From: Candidatus Rokuibacteriota bacterium
GTDB lineage: Bacteria; Methylomirabilota; Methylomirabilia; Rokubacteriales; CSP1-6
Direction of reading: 5' to 3'
Length of the DNA stretch: 41,502 nucleotides
Assembly (NCBI GenBank): GCA_016200085.1
Contig: JACQFL010000033.1
Coordinates: 1-41,502 of the forward strand
In this document: positions 39,084-41,502 of the stretch, piece after piece
Layout of the letters: each line of letters begins with the position of its first letter
How positions within the stretch are numbered: the first letter of the stretch is position 1
The notes under the pieces: model-generated
Database searches by the model: none
What the model was told of the DNA's origin: nothing
Seen by the model: only the letters and a program-made list of their open reading frames with translations
Position numbers and translations under genes: made by a program

Positions 39084-40088
39084 ATGGTCGTCCTCGGGAT
39101 CGAGACCTCGTGTGACGAGACGGCAGCGGCCGTCCTCGCCGACGGCCGTCGTGTCCTCTCGAGCCTCGTCGCCTCGCAGGACGCCGTCCACGCGCCGTAC
39201 GGGGGCGTCGTGCCCGAGCTCGCCTCGCGCCGCCACGTCGAGGTGATCGTGCCGCTCGTGCAGCGGGCCCTGGCCGAGGCGAGCGTGCGACTGGCCGACC
39301 TCGAGGGCATCGCGGTCACCCACGGCCCGGGCCTCGTGGGCTCGCTGCTCGTGGGCTGCGCCGTCGCCAAGTCGCTCGCCTGGGCCCACCGCCGGCCGCT
39401 CGTCGGCGTGAACCACCTCGAGGGCCACATCTACGCGACGTTTCTGACCGACGATCCCCCCGAGCATCCGTTCCTCGCCCTCGTCGTCTCGGGCGGCCAC
39501 ACCGCGCTGTACCACGCGCGCGCGCCCCGCGACTACCATCTGGTCGGTCAGACGCGTGACGACGCGGCCGGCGAGGCCTTCGACAAGGTCGCCAAGCTGC
39601 TCGGCCTCGGTTACCCCGGCGGTCCCGTGGTGGAGCGCACGGCGTGCGACGGCGACCCCCGCGCGATCCCGTTCCCGATGGCGCGCGTGAGCGACGGCGG
39701 GCGGGACTTCTCGTTCAGCGGCATCAAGACGAGCGTGTCGCTCTACGTCAAGCGCCGCGCCCCCCTGGCCCGCCAGGAGGTGACCGACGTGGCGGCGTCG
39801 TTCCAGGCCGCCGCGGTGAAGATGCTCGTGCGCAAGACGGTGCGGGCTGCCCTCGACCTCGGGGTCAAGCGCGTGGTCCTGACCGGGGGCGTCGCCGCCA
39901 ACGGGGCGCTCCGCCGGGATCTCGCGGCCGAGGCCGGCGAGCACGGCATCCACCTGCACATCCCGCCGCCCCGGCTCTGCACCGACAACGCCGCGATGAT
40001 CGCCGCGGCGGGCACCGCGCGCCTCGCCGCCGGCGAGCGCGCCGACCTCACCCTCAACGCCATCCCCTACCTCCCGCTCGCGTCATGA
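39084..40088 (+). CDS. tsaD: tRNA N6-threonylcarbamoyladenosine transferase subunit TsaD
   Basis: The 334-residue ASKHA-fold enzyme completes the t6A37 modification of ANN-decoding tRNAs. VLGIETSCDETAAAV opens the protein; the metal site motif HLEGH is in GVNHLEGHIYATF (about 107-119), and VVSGGHTALY, DDAAGEAFDKVAKLLGL and LTGGVAANGALR are canonical. ATG 39084 begins exactly at the conserved MVVLGIETS; an upstream TTG in frame is rejected. Its stop overlaps an ATG (ATGA at 40085-40088) that opens a short ORF. Confidence 0.97.
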   Translation: MVVLGIETSCDETAAAVLADGRRVLSSLVASQDAVHAPYGGVVPELASRRHVEVIVPLVQRALAEASVRLADLEGIAVTHGPGLVGSLLVGCAVAKSLAWAHRRPLVGVNHLEGHIYATFLTDDPPEHPFLALVVSGGHTALYHARAPRDYHLVGQTRDDAAGEAFDKVAKLLGLGYPGGPVVERTACDGDPRAIPFPMARVSDGGRDFSFSGIKTSVSLYVKRRAPLARQEVTDVAASFQAAAVKMLVRKTVRAALDLGVKRVVLTGGVAANGALRRDLAAEAGEHGIHLHIPPPRLCTDNAAMIAAAGTARLAAGERADLTLNAIPYLPLAS

Positions 40089-40219
40089 CCCGGTCGCCCG
40101 CGCACCGACGGGCCAAGAGCCGCCGACAAAGTCAATCAATCGGCACGACGAACGGAGCCGCCGCACCTCTTTCAGGCCACCCACGGCTCGAGCCGGGCTC
40201 GCGGTCCCCGCTACCATGA
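40085..40219 (+). CDS. Micro-ORF of 44 codons, first link of an ATGA-coupled chain (tentative)
   Basis: ATG 40085 overlaps the tsaD stop (ATGA) and the frame ends at TGA 40217-40219, which overlaps ATG 40216. The 44-residue product is basic and Pro/Ser-rich, and its last 18 residues (APLSGHPRLEPGSRSPLP) recur in the next micro-ORF with one change. It covers the whole unexplained tsaD-kinase gap together with that ORF. There is no homology I recognise; translation is inferred only from the coupling pattern. Confidence 0.3.
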   Translation: MTRSPAHRRAKSRRQSQSIGTTNGAAAPLSGHPRLEPGSRSPLP

Positions 40220-40290
40220 ACTGCCGGGCCGCACCTCTTTCAGGCCACCCACGGCTCGAGCCGGCCTCGCGGTCCCCGCTACCATGAACT
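40161..40290 (+). repeat. 68-bp tandem repeat upstream of the sensor kinase
   Basis: 40161-40222 and 40229-40290 are identical except for one base; the period is 68 bp. Each unit holds the 45-bp dispersed core (40173-40217 and 40241-40285) and ends with ctaccATGAact. The second ATGA is the kinase start. The period is one short of a multiple of three, so a frame opened at the first ATG ends exactly at the second ATGA. Confidence 0.92.
40216..40287 (+). CDS. Micro-ORF of 23 codons, ATGA-coupled to the kinase (tentative)
   Basis: ATG 40216 lies in the first repeat unit and overlaps the previous micro-ORF's stop; its TGA (40285-40287) overlaps the kinase ATG 40284. The 23-residue product begins MNCRAAPLSG and ends EPASRSPLP. 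If translated, ribosomes would pass from tsaD through two micro-ORFs into the kinase by three successive ATGA overlaps. Confidence 0.3.
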   Translation: MNCRAAPLSGHPRLEPASRSPLP

Positions 40291-41357
40291 ACCAAGCCGT
40301 CCTCGCCAGCCTCCCCGACGCCGTGATCGCCGTCGACGCGACCCTGCGCGTCGTGTTCTGGAACGCGGCGGCCGAGGAGCTGCTCGGGCGCTCGGCGCGT
40401 CGCTCCGAGGGGCGCCTGGTCAAGGAGCTGCTGCCGCCGAACGCCTCGATCGTGAGCCGCTTCGCCGAGACCGTGGCGAGCGGCGAGGGCCGCTCGGAGG
40501 CCGACGCCAGCGTGGACCTGCCCGACGGCCGCAGCGTGCCCGTCAGCCTGCTCACCGCGCCGCTGTTCAATCGCGACGGTACCGTCGAGGGCGCCATCGC
40601 GGTGCTGCGCGACGTCTCGCGGCTGCGCCAGCTGGAGGCCGAGGTGCGGCGCGGCGAGACGCTCGCCGCCGCCGGCCACATGGCCGTCGGGGTGGCGCAC
40701 GAGATCCGCAATCCGCTGGGGGCCATCCGCGGCGCGGTGCAGCTGCTGGCCCGCGAGCTCCGCGGCGAGCCGCGCTTCGCCGAGTACACCGACGTCGTCC
40801 TCAAGGAGGTCGACCGGGTCAACCGGATCATCGAATCGCTGCTCGATCTCGGCCGTCCCGTGCAGCTGCGTCCGGTGCCGCTCAACCCGCACCAGCTGCT
40901 CGAGCGCGTGGGCCTGCTCACCGAGGCGGCCGCGCGCGAGGCCGGCGTCACGGTGATCCGCCGCTACGATCCGAGCCTGCCGCCGATCTTCGGCGACGAG
41001 GATCGCCTCCTGCAGGTCTTCCACAACCTCGTGGGCAACGCGATCGAGGCGATGCGGGCGGGGGGCCGCCTCACCCTGACCACGCGGGTGAGCATGAACC
41101 CGCTCTATGGGAAGATGGACGTCGGGGGGGGCCAGCGCACGATGGTGGAGATCCAGGTCTCGGACGAGGGCACGGGCATCCCCGCGGCCGCGCGCGCCCG
41201 CGTCTTCGACCCGTTCTTCACCACCAAGGACACTGGCCTCGGGCTCGGCCTGGCCATCTGCCACCGGATCGTCGAAGAGCATCGCGGCGCGATCCAGATC
41301 GACTCCCGCGAAGGCCACGGCACCACCGTGACCTGCTTCCTGCCCATCGCCAGATGA
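40284..41357 (+). CDS. NtrB-like PAS-domain sensor histidine kinase
   Basis: The 357-residue cytoplasmic kinase has an N-terminal PAS domain (about 5-110; LASLPDAVIAVDATLRVVFWN), a HisKA domain with the phospho-acceptor His139 in GVAHEIRNPLGAIR, and a HATPase_c domain with the N box FHNLVGNAIEAM, G1 SDEGTGIP, F box FDPFFTTK and G2 TGLGLGLAI. The arrangement and the sequence around His match NtrB/GlnL-type kinases that pair with an NtrC-type sigma-54 activator. No membrane segment is present. The expected response regulator would follow beyond the window's end. The start ATG is fixed by the PAS domain and is the second ATGA of the tandem repeat. Confidence 0.92.
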   Translation: MNYQAVLASLPDAVIAVDATLRVVFWNAAAEELLGRSARRSEGRLVKELLPPNASIVSRFAETVASGEGRSEADASVDLPDGRSVPVSLLTAPLFNRDGTVEGAIAVLRDVSRLRQLEAEVRRGETLAAAGHMAVGVAHEIRNPLGAIRGAVQLLARELRGEPRFAEYTDVVLKEVDRVNRIIESLLDLGRPVQLRPVPLNPHQLLERVGLLTEAAAREAGVTVIRRYDPSLPPIFGDEDRLLQVFHNLVGNAIEAMRAGGRLTLTTRVSMNPLYGKMDVGGGQRTMVEIQVSDEGTGIPAAARARVFDPFFTTKDTGLGLGLAICHRIVEEHRGAIQIDSREGHGTTVTCFLPIAR

Positions 41358-41422
41358 CTCCCCGCCCACCCACAGCACGCCACCCACGGCCGGCCCCGGC
41401 CGCGCGGCGGACGTTACAATGA
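41354..41422 (+). CDS. Micro-ORF of 22 codons overlapping the kinase stop (tentative)
   Basis: ATG 41354 overlaps the kinase TGA (ATGA), and the frame ends at TGA 41420-41422, which overlaps the next unit's ATG 41419. The peptide begins MTPRPPTARH and ends PAPAARRTLQ; the core HPR-x-x-PA-x-R-x-x-L resembles the end of the micro-ORF before the kinase (HPRLEPASRSPL). No independent evidence of translation. Confidence 0.3.
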   Translation: MTPRPPTARHPRPAPAARRTLQ

Positions 41423-41487
41423 CTCCCCGCCCACCCACGGCACGCCACCCACGGCCAGCCCCGGCCGCGCGGCGGACGTTACAATGA
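41419..41487 (+). CDS. Micro-ORF of 22 codons, second repeat unit (tentative)
   Basis: This unit encodes the same 22 residues as the preceding one. Its two base differences (ACA to ACG, CCG to CCA) are both synonymous. The stop TGA 41485-41487 overlaps the third unit's ATG 41484, whose visible start (MTPRPP) again differs only by a synonymous change. Confidence 0.3.
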   Translation: MTPRPPTARHPRPAPAARRTLQ

Positions 41488-41502
41488 CCCCCCGCCCACC
41501 CA

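Larger units (their letters stand above)
41354..41502 (+). repeat. 65-bp tandem repeat after the kinase, running off the window
   Basis: Units start at 41354, 41419 and 41484 (third unit cut by the window end). The first two differ at two bases and the third at one within the visible part. Each starts with ATGAC and ends with cgttaca before the next ATGAC. Each unit also contains a diverged form of the 45-bp core (41376-41420, 41441-41485): GCCACCCACGG, 11 bp, then a sequence ending TTACAAT. Confidence 0.92.

Noticed and set aside
40161..40290. CRISPR array
   Set aside because: Two near-identical 62-bp units with a 6-bp separator, no spacers of regular length and no cas genes; it is a tandem duplication.

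Overview
The window reads as a chromosomal segment of a very GC-rich (about 70 percent by eye), Gram-negative, free-living bacterium. LpxL-type acyltransferase, MltD, LspA, TatA and FtsEX-EnvC point to a diderm envelope. GatCAB and a complete tRNA-Sec/SelA/SelB set add that it uses the transamidation route and encodes selenocysteine. Composition, gene content and the style of the intergenic repeats would fit Candidatus Rokubacteria (Methylomirabilota) or a relative; that assignment is inference, not proof.

Layout. 1-560: 3' end of 23S rRNA, 5S rRNA and a strong intrinsic terminator. 563-2629 (minus): VOC protein, a frameshifted AHSA1 scrap, then an operon of two intramembrane proteases (rhomboid, site-2 protease). 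2727-6760 (plus): membrane pyrophosphatase of the divergent type, DedA protein, lipid A-type acyltransferase. 6824-9360: exported DUF5666-like protein (minus), MltD-like lytic transglycosylase, MoaD/ThiS-like protein, and a truncated YihY gene. 9397-14235: selenocysteine cluster selC, DUF3105 protein, putative lipoprotein, small protein, selA, selB. 14274-18329: tatA, two polytopic GT39-like glycosyltransferases, an exported DUF4124-aspartic protease. 18344-26075: ileS-lspA-rluD and glmU-glmS. 26114-29239 (minus): a lower-GC BsuBI/PstI-type restriction-modification island. 29262-41357: one long co-directional run, uvrD/pcrA-gatC-gatA-gatB-ftsE-ftsX-envC-ctpA-tsaD-NtrB-like kinase.

The genes form recognisable functional sets: division-coupled peptidoglycan hydrolysis (ftsE, ftsX, a LytM activator with lost catalytic residues, and a CtpA protease), UDP-GlcNAc synthesis (glmS, glmU), lipoprotein maturation (lspA), and selenocysteine insertion (selC, selA, selB; no selD and no selenoprotein seen here).

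The least expected content lies at gene junctions. Three kinds of small repeat sit exactly between a stop codon and the next start codon. (1) Around the NtrB-like kinase, tandem repeats with periods of 68 and 65 bp form a chain of micro-ORFs in which every stop overlaps the next start as ATGA; the 65-bp units encode the same 22-residue peptide and differ only at synonymous positions. (2) A roughly 107-bp double-hairpin repeat carrying a 31-codon ORF occupies both the lspA/rluD and ftsE/ftsX junctions. (3) A 60-bp in-frame tandem duplication lies at ftsX/envC. A 45-bp core shared by the kinase repeats also recurs, inverted, near 10.1 kb. These look like a family of intercistronic elements that preserve translational coupling, and I regard them as the best candidate for something undescribed.
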